This document shows positions 16,603-24,216 of a stretch of 34,808 nucleotides of DNA, piece after piece. Positions within the stretch are counted from its first letter, which is position 1; the number at the start of each line of letters is the position of its first letter. The position numbers were made by a program, and so were the translations under genes. The stretch comes from an uncultured Brevibacterium sp. (GTDB taxonomy: Bacteria; Actinomycetota; Actinomycetes; Actinomycetales; Brevibacteriaceae). The stretch lies in the NCBI GenBank assembly GCA_902489215.1, contig CABTZE010000003.1, forward strand, positions 1-34,808. Reading direction: 5' to 3'. The notes beneath the pieces are model-generated. The model did not search any database. It saw only the letters and a program-made list of their open reading frames with translations, and was not told the DNA's origin.

Positions 16603-16632
16603 GTCAATCCTTTCGGGTGGGAGGTTTTTGGC

Positions 16633-17901
16633 TCAGTGGGTGGTGGATGGCTGGGGTTCCTGGACACCTGCCGAATGGCGGGTGGGCACGTGGACGAGGT
16701 CGCAGACCTCGCGGACGGCACCTCGGCCGCCTTCTGATGCCAGCACGTGACGTGCGGCGGCAAGGACAGCCGGGTGAGCGTCGGCAACCGCAATCGGCCA
16801 GCCGACCTCGCTGAAGGCTTCAAGGTCGTTGATGTCATTGCCGACGTAGGCAACCCGGGCCGGGTCCAGGCCGTGTGAGGCCATCCAGCCGGCAATCACG
16901 TGGGCTTTGTTGTCGATGCCCTGGGCGACTTCAACCCGCAGCTTCTCTGCGCGGCGGGTGACCACCGGGTTGCGTTCCTTCGACAGAATGAGGAACGGCA
17001 CACCGGCCTTGACCAGGCGAGACACACCCATACCGTCGCCGCGGTGAACGGGCACCGACTCCGTGCCGTCTTCGGCCACGAACACGCGGTCATCCGTGTG
17101 CACACCGTCGAAGTCCGTGACAACAGCGTCAATGTCGAGTTCGCTCAGCTGTGATGTGTCCTGCTGACGCTGGTCAGCCAGCGCGCGAAGCAGCGTGAGG
17201 TCAGACAGTGAATCGATTTCGCGGGCATCGTCTTCCGGGACTTCCTGGATGCCGATCGAACCGAAGAAACGGTGCCCGGATTCCTGGAAGCCCGCGGTGC
17301 GCATGACGTAGAACGCGCCGGTTTCGGAGTAGTGCGGTTCGCGGTCCTGGCGACGTGGACGGAATTCAGCGCTGTGGCCAACGGCTTCGGCGGTGCTGTC
17401 GGTGCCGAGCTTCCACAGGAAGGAATGATCAACAGCGGCGGAGAACACGACGTCGTGACGTCCAGCTGCAACGGCTGCCGTGGCTTCGTCGAGGTCCTGC
17501 GGGTTGATGAAAGGCGAGGTGCACTGAATGAACACCGTGATGTCAAAAGGACGGTGAGTGCGGCTGAGCTGCGCGAGCGTGTACAGCAGAGCGGATTCGC
17601 TCGAAGCGGTGTCGCCGCTGATGTCGTCGGGACGCATAACAACTTCGGCCCCGTGAGCGCGTGCTTCTTCTGCAATGCCCTGGTGGTCGGTGGAGACGAC
17701 AACGGTGTCGATTTCTGTGCTTCGCTGAGCTGCTTCGATGGCTCGCGCCAACAGGGAGCGCCCACCGATCTTCTGCAGGTTCTTCAGCGGGATGCCCTTG
17801 GAACCACCACGGGCCGGAATGATTGCCACCGCCGATGCGGATTTTTCGCTGGCTGCGTTGTCTGCGGCGGGGGACGGGGGAGTGTTGGCTGAAATGGTCA
17901 T
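16633..17901 (-). CDS. neuA: CMP-nonulosonate synthetase fused to KdsC-like HAD phosphatase
   Basis: A 422-residue two-domain enzyme. Residues about 24-245 are the cytidylyltransferase that activates a nonulosonic acid with CTP. They include IIPARGGSKGIPLKN (27-41), QCTSPFINPQDLDEA (126-140), SETGAFYVM and the metal-binding REIDSLSDL (227-235). Residues about 255-410 are a HAD phosphatase of the KdsC type: VTDFDGV at 261-267 gives the nucleophile pair D263/D265, S307 fits motif II, K320 (or nearby Lys) motif III and VGNDINDLEAF at 353-363 motif IV. All HAD catalytic residues are present. The same domain order occurs in animal CMAS. An active phosphatase could remove a 9-phosphate before activation. 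It is the first gene of the minus-strand cluster, with no Shine-Dalgarno and a -10 box 8 nt before the ATG, so the mRNA is probably leaderless. Confidence 0.9.
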   Translation of the reverse strand: MTISANTPPSPAADNAASEKSASAVAIIPARGGSKGIPLKNLQKIGGRSLLARAIEAAQRSTEIDTVVVSTDHQGIAEEARAHGAEVVMRPDDISGDTASSESALLYTLAQLSRTHRPFDITVFIQCTSPFINPQDLDEATAAVAAGRHDVVFSAAVDHSFLWKLGTDSTAEAVGHSAEFRPRRQDREPHYSETGAFYVMRTAGFQESGHRFFGSIGIQEVPEDDAREIDSLSDLTLLRALADQRQQDTSQLSELDIDAVVTDFDGVHTDDRVFVAEDGTESVPVHRGDGMGVSRLVKAGVPFLILSKERNPVVTRRAEKLRVEVAQGIDNKAHVIAGWMASHGLDPARVAYVGNDINDLEAFSEVGWPIAVADAHPAVLAAARHVLASEGGRGAVREVCDLVHVPTRHSAGVQEPQPSTTH

Positions 17902-17909
17902 AGGGGGCC

Positions 17910-17915
17910 ATTATC
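17910..17915 (-). promoter_or_regulatory. -10 box of the neuA-neuB cluster, predicted leaderless
   Basis: Read on the minus strand, GATAAT ends 8 nt before the neuA ATG and the spacer is GGCCCCCT, the opposite of a Shine-Dalgarno. The expected start of transcription is therefore at or next to the ATG. No good -35 lies 17 bp upstream. Confidence 0.5.
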
Positions 17916-17979
17916 AGTAGCCCCTTGCGAACGGAATCTTAAATCGAAGCTACGCGATAGATAGATTCCGGTTAACCTT

Positions 17980-17995
17980 CCTCCGAAAGTGGAGG
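17980..17995 (-). terminator. Weak hairpin between pmt and neuA
   Basis: CCTCC (17980-17984) pairs with GGAGG (17991-17995) around a 6-nt loop. It lies in the 175-bp gap between the stop of pmt and the neuA promoter, followed on the minus strand by AAGGTTAACC with no T-run. It could be a weak terminator for pmt; nothing else is seen in this gap except a second 5-bp hairpin at 18038-18051. Confidence 0.25.
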
Positions 17996-18076
17996 GGGTG
18001 CCCGGATGGCAGGTTGTTCAGGTGCCGAGGTGAGGCTCAGCTGCGGAGCTGTGCTGGTGTTGGGTGTGCGGTTCGG

Positions 18077-19699
18077 TCAGATCCAGGTGGGGTTGAGCAT
18101 GCGCATGCGCCACGAATCGTAGGGGATCGTGGTGCCCGTCCAGATGGGGTAGTAGAAGGCGAACACGAGGACCGCTGCTGCGAGGATCGCAGCGACTGCC
18201 AGGCGGCGGGCCTGCAATGACCGTGCTGATGCGCTGCCGGCGGCTGTTCCCCACGCAATGCCAAGCGCGTAGACGAGTGCAAGAACAATGAACGGCACCA
18301 TGACGATCGTGTAGAAGGTGAAGATGGTGCGGTGCTGGTAGTTGAACCACGGCAGCCACACTGCGGCAAGCCCGGCGAGGATCGCTCCTGCCCGCCAATC
18401 GCGGCGCAGCACCCAGGCCAGCAAAACAACGACGAGAGCCACGGTTCCCAGGCCCCACACCACGGGGTTGCCCACGGAGAGAATCGCAGCCGAGCACTTC
18501 TCGACCGTGCAGCCGTGTTCACCAAGACCGTAGGAACGGTAGTAGAAGCTGGTAGGCCGCCACTGCACAGACCATCCCCACGGGTTGGACATGTAGGTGT
18601 GAGGTTTGTCGAGACCAACGTGAAAGTTGTAGGCCGTGTAGTGGTAGTGCGCAAGACTGACCAGCCAGTCAGGCAGGAAATCCCACCAGCCGCTGTTCCC
18701 AGCTGCCCAGCCGCGGTCCCAACCCTTGGGGCTGAGAATCCAACCCGTCCAGCACAGCAGGTACACAATGCCGGCCACCGGAACGAGGGACATGAACGCC
18801 GGCACGGAGTCTTTGCCGAGTGCCGCAAGCCACGGTCGGCGGATGCCTGCTGCACGACGGTTGGCGACATCCCACAGCACAATCATGATGCCGAAAACAG
18901 CCAGTGCGTACAGGCCGTTCCATTTGACGCCGCAGGCAAGACCTAAGGCAATGCCGCCGGCCAGCCGCCACGGACGAAGACCCAGGGAAGGGCCGAAAGA
19001 AGCCGGCATGAACCACGGTTTGGATCCCGTGTGCTGCTTGTCGACACTAGGACCTGTGCGCTGCAGGATTTTCCGACGTGCGTCATCGCGGTCAATGAGC
19101 AGCAGCCAGAACGCGATGAGCACAAAGAACATGACGAAGATGTCGAGCAGGCCCGTGCGCGAGTGGACGAAATGCTGCCCGTCAGCCGCCAACAGCAGGG
19201 CAGCCGCGGCACCCAGCCACACTGACCCGAACATGCGGATGGCAATGCGGGCGATGATCACAATGCTGATGGTGCCGATGAGCGCTGCCGCAAAGCGCCA
19301 GCCAAAAGGATTGGCGCCGTCGCCGAAAAGCAGTTGACCGGCCCCGAGAATCCATTTGCCCAGCGGCGGATGAACAACATACGAAGGGTCATCGGTCAGC
19401 GCCGAGAAATCGCCGGCGGCGAACTTGCCGTTGGCGTCCTCAGCCCATTTGAGTTCGACCCCGTGATGGGCAATCGAGTGGGCGTCCTTGACGTAATAGG
19501 TTTCGTCAAAAATGAGTTCGCGCGGATGGTCCAAGCGCAGCATGCGCAGAAATCCGCCGACAGCGGCGATCAGCAGCGGCCACACCCAGCCCCACACGGA
19601 CGTGAGCGCAGGGTTCTGCGGCACGCAAGCGCGCAGCCCGGTTGCCCGGACGCGCTGTGCTCCGGCGCTGCTGCGCGTACCCGATGCCAATGAACTCAC
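18077..19699 (-). CDS. pmt: Polyprenyl-phosphate-mannose protein mannosyltransferase (PMT family, GT39)
   Basis: A 540-residue GT-C membrane enzyme that moves mannose from polyprenyl-phosphate mannose to Ser/Thr of exported proteins. After TM1 the external loop has the catalytic Asp-Glu in FDETYYVKDA (D65-E66), and VHPPLGKWILG follows, both standard for actinobacterial PMT. About ten further TM helices and a large external loop with NPWGWSVQWRPTSFYY follow. It ends in a short C-terminal stretch (YDSWRMRMLNPTWI), also family-typical. The gene is divergent from the DUF4190/rsmI side; pmt and rsmI are divergent neighbours in many actinobacteria, including Mycobacterium tuberculosis. The GTG at 19699 has no Shine-Dalgarno but a TAGACT 6 nt upstream. 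It may also mannosylate surface proteins independently of the glycan locus. Confidence 0.93.
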   Translation of the reverse strand: MSSLASGTRSSAGAQRVRATGLRACVPQNPALTSVWGWVWPLLIAAVGGFLRMLRLDHPRELIFDETYYVKDAHSIAHHGVELKWAEDANGKFAAGDFSALTDDPSYVVHPPLGKWILGAGQLLFGDGANPFGWRFAAALIGTISIVIIARIAIRMFGSVWLGAAAALLLAADGQHFVHSRTGLLDIFVMFFVLIAFWLLLIDRDDARRKILQRTGPSVDKQHTGSKPWFMPASFGPSLGLRPWRLAGGIALGLACGVKWNGLYALAVFGIMIVLWDVANRRAAGIRRPWLAALGKDSVPAFMSLVPVAGIVYLLCWTGWILSPKGWDRGWAAGNSGWWDFLPDWLVSLAHYHYTAYNFHVGLDKPHTYMSNPWGWSVQWRPTSFYYRSYGLGEHGCTVEKCSAAILSVGNPVVWGLGTVALVVVLLAWVLRRDWRAGAILAGLAAVWLPWFNYQHRTIFTFYTIVMVPFIVLALVYALGIAWGTAAGSASARSLQARRLAVAAILAAAVLVFAFYYPIWTGTTIPYDSWRMRMLNPTWI

Positions 19700-19705
19700 G
19701 GCGCC

Positions 19706-19711
19706 AGTCTA
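19706..19711 (-). promoter_or_regulatory. -10 box of pmt, predicted leaderless
   Basis: On the minus strand TAGACT ends 6 nt before the GTG start at 19699 and no ribosome-binding site lies between them. No strong -35 is visible. Confidence 0.5.
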
Positions 19712-19753
19712 GATGGAGGCACTGACTTAGACGGAGTGACTGACACGGCTGAA

Positions 19754-19784
19754 CTGACAGCACCGGTACGGGCGGGGCTACACT
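19754..19784 (+). promoter_or_regulatory. Possible promoter of the DUF4190 gene
   Basis: CTGACA (19754-19759) and TACACT (19779-19784) are separated by 19 bp, slightly long for a sigma-70-type promoter. Transcription would start near 19790, about 30 nt before the GTG at 19820. Confidence 0.35.
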
Positions 19785-19819
19785 GGGCGCGTACGCACCC
19801 CGATCTTCGAGGAGCCGCA

Positions 19820-20314
19820 GTGTCCAGCTCGTATATTCCCCAGCCGCCTGAGGAACAGCCGCAGGGCAGTCTTCAGCCGTATTCACAGCCTGACAACAGC
19901 GGCTACCAAGGCCAGGCATACGGTCAGCAGGCCTACGGCTACCAGGATCAGTCCTACGCGCAGCCCTATGGCCAGCAGTACGGGCAGGCGTACGGCCAGC
20001 CCTACGGACAGCCGACTGGGTACTACCAGCCACCGGGCACCAACGGCATGGCGATCGGATCGCTGGTCAGCTCCCTTGTCGGATTTTTGTTGGGATGGGC
20101 TTTCAGCCCGCTGTTCTTGGGTCTGCTAGTCGGCATCGTGCTGGGTCACATTTCGCTTTCCCAGATCAAGAAGACGGGCGAACAGGGTCGAGGCCTGGCC
20201 ATCGGCGGACTGATCTGCGGCTACGTAGGCACCGGAATCGTTCTGCTGCTCATGCTGGGCTTCCTCGCGCTCTTCGGCGTTCTAATCGGCTTTGGAGCCT
20301 TTGCCGGTTCCTGA
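19820..20314 (+). CDS. DUF4190-type membrane protein with Tyr/Gly/Gln/Pro-rich N-terminus
   Basis: A 164-residue protein of unknown function. Residues 1 to about 75 are low-complexity and rich in Y, G, Q and P, with repeated YGQ/AYGQPYGQP units. The rest has two hydrophobic helices (AIGSLVSSLVGFLLGW...LGIVLG and GLAIGGLICGYVGTGIVLLLML) flanking ISLSQIKKTGEQGRGLAI, the signature of DUF4190 proteins common in actinobacteria. The start is the GTG at 19820, which has GAGGAG 5 nt upstream. The frame is open up to 19736, but that part overlaps the likely promoter. It lies between divergent pmt and rsmI. The N-terminus is probably disordered and cytoplasmic or external; no role is known to me. Confidence 0.82.
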   Translation: MSSSYIPQPPEEQPQGSLQPYSQPDNSGYQGQAYGQQAYGYQDQSYAQPYGQQYGQAYGQPYGQPTGYYQPPGTNGMAIGSLVSSLVGFLLGWAFSPLFLGLLVGIVLGHISLSQIKKTGEQGRGLAIGGLICGYVGTGIVLLLMLGFLALFGVLIGFGAFAGS

Positions 20315-20424
20315 CCCCAGCTTTCGGAACCTGACCCGCACCGACCCGTGCCTGGACCGCTGACCGGCGGGCACCTCGGCGCCTCCCCAACACCTCGGCA
20401 CCTCCAGAACAAAAGGACACGACC

Positions 20425-21267
20425 GTGACTGACAGCTCAGACCGCGCCGCCCTCGTGCTCGTGGGGACGCCGCTGGGCAACCTCGGGGACGCATCGCCGC
20501 GTATGCGCGAAGAAATCGCCGCCGCCGACCTCATTGCGGCTGAAGACACCCGCCGATTCCTCGATTTAGCCGAACGCCTCGAAGTCCAGCACACGGCCAA
20601 GATCATGAGCCTGTTCGACCACAACGAACAGTCCCGCGCTGAAAGAATCGCCGATGCCGTCGATTCCGGAATGCGCGTCGTGCTGCTCACCGATGCCGGC
20701 ATGCCCGGTGTTTCCGACCCCGGCTACCACGTGGTGAAGGCCGTATCCGACCGCGGACTGCCCGTGACCAGCGCACCCGGCCCCACCGCTGTGACAACCG
20801 CGCTGGCGCTGTCGGGCCTGCCCACCGACCGCTTCACCTTCGAAGGCTTCCTGCCGCGCAAATCCGGCAAGCGCCGCGCCCTGCTGCAGTCGCTGGCACG
20901 CGAAGAGCGCACCATGGTCTTCTACGAAGCCCCGCACAGAATCGTCCAGTCGGTCGAAGCGATCGTCGAGGTGTTCGGCCACGACCGCCGAATCGCACTG
21001 TGCCGGGAACTCACCAAACTGCACGAAGAGGTCATCCGCGGCCGCGCCGCAGATGTGCTGCTCGACATTGCCGACGGCGTACGAGGTGAAATCGCCCTGG
21101 TCGTGTCCGGCACCGATGGTCCGGGTGTAGAGCCGGAGGACGTGCTGGAGAGGGTATCCGAACTCGTCACCCAGGGCATGCGCGGCAAAGACGCAGCCGC
21201 ACAGGTTGCCAAAACCGCGGGCCTGAAGACCCGAGAAGTCTACGAAGCGTACCTGCACAGGGAGTGA
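20425..21267 (+). CDS. rsmI: 16S rRNA (cytidine1402-2'-O)-methyltransferase
   Basis: A 280-residue SAM-dependent tetrapyrrole-methylase-fold enzyme that 2'-O-methylates C1402 in the decoding centre of 16S rRNA. Family blocks are LVGTPLGNLGD (12-22), IAAEDTRRFLDL, FDHNEQSRAERI, LLTDAGMPGVSDPGY, SAPGPTAVTTALALSGL, FEGFLPRKSGKR and FYEAPHRIVQSVE, all intact. Length is typical. The GTG at 20425 has AAGGA 7 nt upstream. The 110-bp gap before it holds a repeated CACCTCGGC stretch but no clear promoter. Its neighbour pmt and the following metG-tatD pair match conserved actinobacterial order. Confidence 0.96.
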   Translation: MTDSSDRAALVLVGTPLGNLGDASPRMREEIAAADLIAAEDTRRFLDLAERLEVQHTAKIMSLFDHNEQSRAERIADAVDSGMRVVLLTDAGMPGVSDPGYHVVKAVSDRGLPVTSAPGPTAVTTALALSGLPTDRFTFEGFLPRKSGKRRALLQSLAREERTMVFYEAPHRIVQSVEAIVEVFGHDRRIALCRELTKLHEEVIRGRAADVLLDIADGVRGEIALVVSGTDGPGVEPEDVLERVSELVTQGMRGKDAAAQVAKTAGLKTREVYEAYLHRE

Positions 21268-21350
21268 TCCGGGGCCGGAGCCTGACCCCGGTGAAAGTCG
21301 GGTGCCGGTTCGGATGGTGGGCGGCACCTCGTCATGTCAGTGCCCGGCCG

Positions 21351-21356
21351 TAGACT
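21351..21356 (+). promoter_or_regulatory. -10 box of metG, predicted leaderless
   Basis: TAGACT ends 7 nt before the ATG at 21364. No Shine-Dalgarno lies between, so transcription probably starts at the ATG. This also decides the start in favour of 21364 over the in-frame start at 21334, which lies upstream of the -10. Confidence 0.5.
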
Positions 21357-21363
21357 GTGCCAC

Positions 21364-22944
21364 ATGAGCTTCTACATGACCACGGCGATCGCCTACCCCA
21401 ACGGCCAGCCGCACATCGGCCACGCCTACGAATACATCGCAGCGGACACGATCGCGCGGTTCAAACGTCTGGACGGCGAAAACACGTTCTTCATGACCGG
21501 CACTGATGAACACGGTCTGAAGATGCAGCAGACAGCTCAGAAAGAGGGCATCAGCACCAAAGAACTCGCTGACCTCAACGCTGCGAAGTTCAAGAAGCTC
21601 CACGACGATCTCAACAGCAGCTACGACCGCTTCATCCGCACCACGGACGAAGACCACATCAAGGCCAGCCAGTTCATCTGGCAGAAAATGGTCGATGCCG
21701 GCGACATCTACCTGGACAAGTACGCCGGCTGGTACTCCGTGCGGGACGAGGCCTACTACGCAGACGACGAAACCACGCTGCGCGAAGACGGCACACGCGT
21801 TTCAGTGGGCACGGGCACGGAAGTCGAATGGACAGAAGAAGAATCCTACTTCTTCCGCCTGTCGGCCTATCAGGACAAACTGCTCAAGCTCTACGAAGAG
21901 CACCCTGAATATGTCGGCCCGGACACACGCCGCAACGAAGTCATCGGGTTCGTATCGCAGGGGCTGCAGGACCTCTCGATTTCGCGCACCACGTTTGACT
22001 GGGGCGTGCCGGTTCCCGGGGACAGCAAGCACGTCATGTACGTGTGGGTCGACGCGCTGACCAACTACCTGACCGGTGTGGGATACCCGGATGTCGAATC
22101 TGAATCGTTCCGCGAATTCTGGCCGGCTGACGTGCACATCATCGGCAAGGACATTCTGCGCTTCCACTCCGTTTACTGGCCGGCATTCCTTATGAGCGCA
22201 GGTGTTGAACTGCCCAAGCGCGTCCACGCGCACGGCTTCCTGTTCAACAAGGGCGAAAAGATGTCCAAGTCGATCGGCAACGTGGTCGACCCCTACGACC
22301 TCATCGACAGCTTCGGCCTGGACACTCTGCGCTACTTCGTGCTGCGGGAAATCTCCTACGGTCAGGACGGTTCGTACTCTGCCGAAGGCATCATTTCGCG
22401 CAAGAACGCAGACCTCGCCAACGAGTTCGGCAACCTTGCACAGCGCTCGCTGTCCATGGTCGCGAAGAACCTCGGCGGTATTGTTCCGGACGTTTCGGAT
22501 GACGAATTCACTGACGACGACCGTGAACTCCTGGACGCCGCCGCTGCTCTGCTCGACAAGGCGCGTTCGGAAGTTCAGCTGCAGGAACTGCACCGCTACG
22601 TGGGTGCCCTGTGGCGGGTGCTTGAAGCCACCAACCGCTACTTCTCGGCACAGGAACCGTGGAAGCTGCGCAAAACCGACGAACGCCGCATGGCGGTTGT
22701 GCTCTACACAACCCTTGAAGTTCTGCGCCGCGTCACCATCCTGGTTCAGCCGATCATGCCCGAATCCGCATCCAAGGTTCTTGACCTTCTGGGTGTGGAA
22801 GCAGGCACGGCAGAAGCGGGTGCGCACAACATCAAAGCCGGCGACCCGCGCAGCTTCGCTGCTCTGGATGAACGCCTGGCAGGCGGCACTGAGCTTCCCA
22901 AACCCGAACCCGTGTTCCCCAAATACGTCGAACCGGAGGACTGA
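21364..22944 (+). CDS. metG: Methionyl-tRNA synthetase
   Basis: A 526-residue class I aminoacyl-tRNA synthetase that charges tRNA-Met. The HIGH signature is PHIGHAYEYIAADTIARF (16-33) and the KMSKS loop is GEKMSKSIGN. The connective region has GWYSVRDEAYY in place of the CPxC zinc ligands of the E. coli type, so this is the zinc-lacking subtype. It ends after the anticodon-binding helices with no C-terminal tRNA-binding (EMAP/Trbp111) domain. The start at 21364 is preferred because it gives the standard MSFYMTTAIAYPNG beginning and follows a -10 box by 7 nt. tatD follows after 5 bp, an arrangement also seen in mycobacteria. Confidence 0.96.
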   Translation: MSFYMTTAIAYPNGQPHIGHAYEYIAADTIARFKRLDGENTFFMTGTDEHGLKMQQTAQKEGISTKELADLNAAKFKKLHDDLNSSYDRFIRTTDEDHIKASQFIWQKMVDAGDIYLDKYAGWYSVRDEAYYADDETTLREDGTRVSVGTGTEVEWTEEESYFFRLSAYQDKLLKLYEEHPEYVGPDTRRNEVIGFVSQGLQDLSISRTTFDWGVPVPGDSKHVMYVWVDALTNYLTGVGYPDVESESFREFWPADVHIIGKDILRFHSVYWPAFLMSAGVELPKRVHAHGFLFNKGEKMSKSIGNVVDPYDLIDSFGLDTLRYFVLREISYGQDGSYSAEGIISRKNADLANEFGNLAQRSLSMVAKNLGGIVPDVSDDEFTDDDRELLDAAAALLDKARSEVQLQELHRYVGALWRVLEATNRYFSAQEPWKLRKTDERRMAVVLYTTLEVLRRVTILVQPIMPESASKVLDLLGVEAGTAEAGAHNIKAGDPRSFAALDERLAGGTELPKPEPVFPKYVEPED

Positions 22945-22949
22945 TAAGC

Positions 22950-23879
22950 GTGGCCTCACGCGCAGCGGGGGAGTACCCGGACGTACCCGAACGATTGGCC
23001 GCACCCGGTATCGACTCCCACACCCACCTGGACATCTGCACGGGCGTGCGCCTGCCTCTTAAGGCCGGCGAAGTTATCGCAGAAGACGTCGTGCCCGGCG
23101 AAGACGAACAGTTCCCGCCGCTGTCGTTCTTCTACGAATCAGCCATGGCGGCCGGCATCGAACGAGTAGTCCAGATCGGCTGCAACCTGCCGGCCGCCCG
23201 CTGGACGGCCGACCTCGTGGCCTCCGAAGCCGAAGACGGAAGGCCCTGGCTGCTCGGTGGAGTCGCGCTGCACCCCAACGAAGCTCCCACGCTTGCCCGC
23301 GCAGGGCAGCTGGACGAAGCCCTGGCGGAAATCGACGAACTCGCCGGCCGCGAACGCGTGCGGGTCGTTGGTGAAACCGGACTCGACTACTTCCGCACCG
23401 ACGCATCCGACAGCGCCGACATGGACGCGCAGAAGGAATCCTTCCGAGCACACATCGAAATCGCCAAGCGCCGCGGCCTTGCATTGCAGATCCACGACCG
23501 CGAAGCACACCAGGATGTCCTCGACATCCTTGCCGAGGTCGGAGCACCAGACGTCACGATCTTCCACTGCTTCTCTGGGGATGTTGCAATGGCCGAAGAA
23601 TGCGCTCGCCGCGGATACTTCATGTCCTTTGCAGGCAACATCACGTTCAAAAACGCTGCCGGGCTGCGCGAAGCCGCGGCAGTTGTTCCGGACGAACTCC
23701 TGCTCACTGAAACCGACGCACCGTTCCTCACACCCCACCCACACCGCGGCAAGCCCGGCGGGCCGTACCTCGCTGCGCTCAACGCGCGCAAGCTGGCCGA
23801 AGTGCGGGGAGTCTCCGAAGAGCACATCGCGAACATCACCACCGCCAACGCGCTGCGGGCAATAGGGGAGTGGTCCTGA
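22950..23879 (+). CDS. tatD: TatD family metal-dependent deoxyribonuclease
   Basis: A 309-residue amidohydrolase-fold metalloenzyme; TatD-type proteins act as 3'-5' DNA/RNA exonucleases in repair and turnover. Metal ligands are visible in DSHTHLD (H24, H26), GETGLDYF (Glu), QIHDREAH (His), FHCFSGD (His) and TETDAPFLTPHPHRG (Asp). There is an extra loop between the first strand and the FFYESAMAAGIERVVQIG block, common in actinobacterial members. The GTG at 22950 lies 5 bp past metG with a GGAGG at about 22936, so the two genes are co-transcribed. The next gene is groES after 337 bp. Confidence 0.95.
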   Translation: MASRAAGEYPDVPERLAAPGIDSHTHLDICTGVRLPLKAGEVIAEDVVPGEDEQFPPLSFFYESAMAAGIERVVQIGCNLPAARWTADLVASEAEDGRPWLLGGVALHPNEAPTLARAGQLDEALAEIDELAGRERVRVVGETGLDYFRTDASDSADMDAQKESFRAHIEIAKRRGLALQIHDREAHQDVLDILAEVGAPDVTIFHCFSGDVAMAEECARRGYFMSFAGNITFKNAAGLREAAAVVPDELLLTETDAPFLTPHPHRGKPGGPYLAALNARKLAEVRGVSEEHIANITTANALRAIGEWS

Positions 23880-23937
23880 ACTGACGAACATCCGCTGTCT
23901 TACAAGGAGTGACCACCAGGCAGCCAGATGTGCTTGG

Positions 23938-23964
23938 TTAGCACTCCGCTTGACCGAGTGCCAA
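23938..23964. promoter_or_regulatory. CIRCE operator 1 (HrcA binding site)
   Basis: TTAGCACTC, a 9-bp spacer, then GAGTGCCAA: one mismatch from the consensus inverted repeat. The -35 box TTGACC sits inside the spacer, so bound HrcA would block RNA polymerase. Confidence 0.93.
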
Positions 23965-23978
23965 GCGCGGACTACAGT
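23950..23978 (+). promoter_or_regulatory. groES-groEL promoter
   Basis: TTGACC (23950-23955) and TACAGT (23973-23978) with an ideal 17-bp spacer. The expected start, about 23985, falls at the left edge of CIRCE 2. Heat-shock derepression via HrcA is the known logic for this arrangement. Confidence 0.85.
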
Positions 23979-23983
23979 CTGAA

Positions 23984-24010
23984 TTAGCACCTGAGTGGTG
24001 CGAGTGCTAA
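23984..24010. promoter_or_regulatory. CIRCE operator 2 (HrcA binding site)
   Basis: TTAGCACCT, a 9-bp spacer, then a perfect GAGTGCTAA. The left arm differs from TTAGCACTC in its last two bases. It lies at the transcription start, 46 bp centre to centre from CIRCE 1. Confidence 0.9.
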
Positions 24011-24024
24011 TCGCTGAACAATGA

Positions 24025-24043
24025 GCTGAGCGCAGGGCTCAGC
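24025..24043 (+). other. Leader hairpin upstream of groES
   Basis: GCTGAGC pairs perfectly with GCTCAGC around a 5-nt loop. It is just downstream of the predicted mRNA start and could stabilise the transcript. No T-run follows, so it is not a terminator. Confidence 0.4.
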
Positions 24044-24216
24044 CGAAAACCTCAGCACACCGCACTCGTCAAGGACCGTTCCAGCCGGCACCCGCGACGA
24101 CGGCAGGAAACAGACCAAAGCAGGCGGCGCCTCGTCAGAAGACAGCGCCCCAGCTGTCCCCTCCGCTCAAGTTGAACACAGCAACCTTCATACAACTGAT
24201 CGAAGGAGTTTCCTCC

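Larger units (their letters stand above)
23880..24216 (+). other. groES control region: promoter, two CIRCE operators and long leader
   Basis: This 337-bp gene-free stretch runs from the tatD stop to groES. It holds the promoter and CIRCE sites (listed separately) and a 5' leader of about 230 nt. Within the leader are a 7-bp hairpin at 24025-24043, one copy of a dispersed GCRCCTCGTCA motif at 24126-24138 and the groES ribosome-binding site. No further gene is seen. Confidence 0.7.

Noticed and set aside
17970..17977. GGTTAACC palindrome upstream of neuA
   Set aside because: Eight bases is too short to claim an operator without a second copy or conservation data.
19890..20040. Repeated short DNA units that could suggest a tandem repeat or CRISPR-like array
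   Set aside because: They are in-frame codons for YGQ/PYGQP repeats in the DUF4190 protein, with no spacer-repeat regularity.
20371..20407. CACCTCGGC repeat before rsmI
   Set aside because: Two imperfect copies in a GC-rich 110-bp gap; may be related to the dispersed CCTCGTCA motif but diverges at the key bases.
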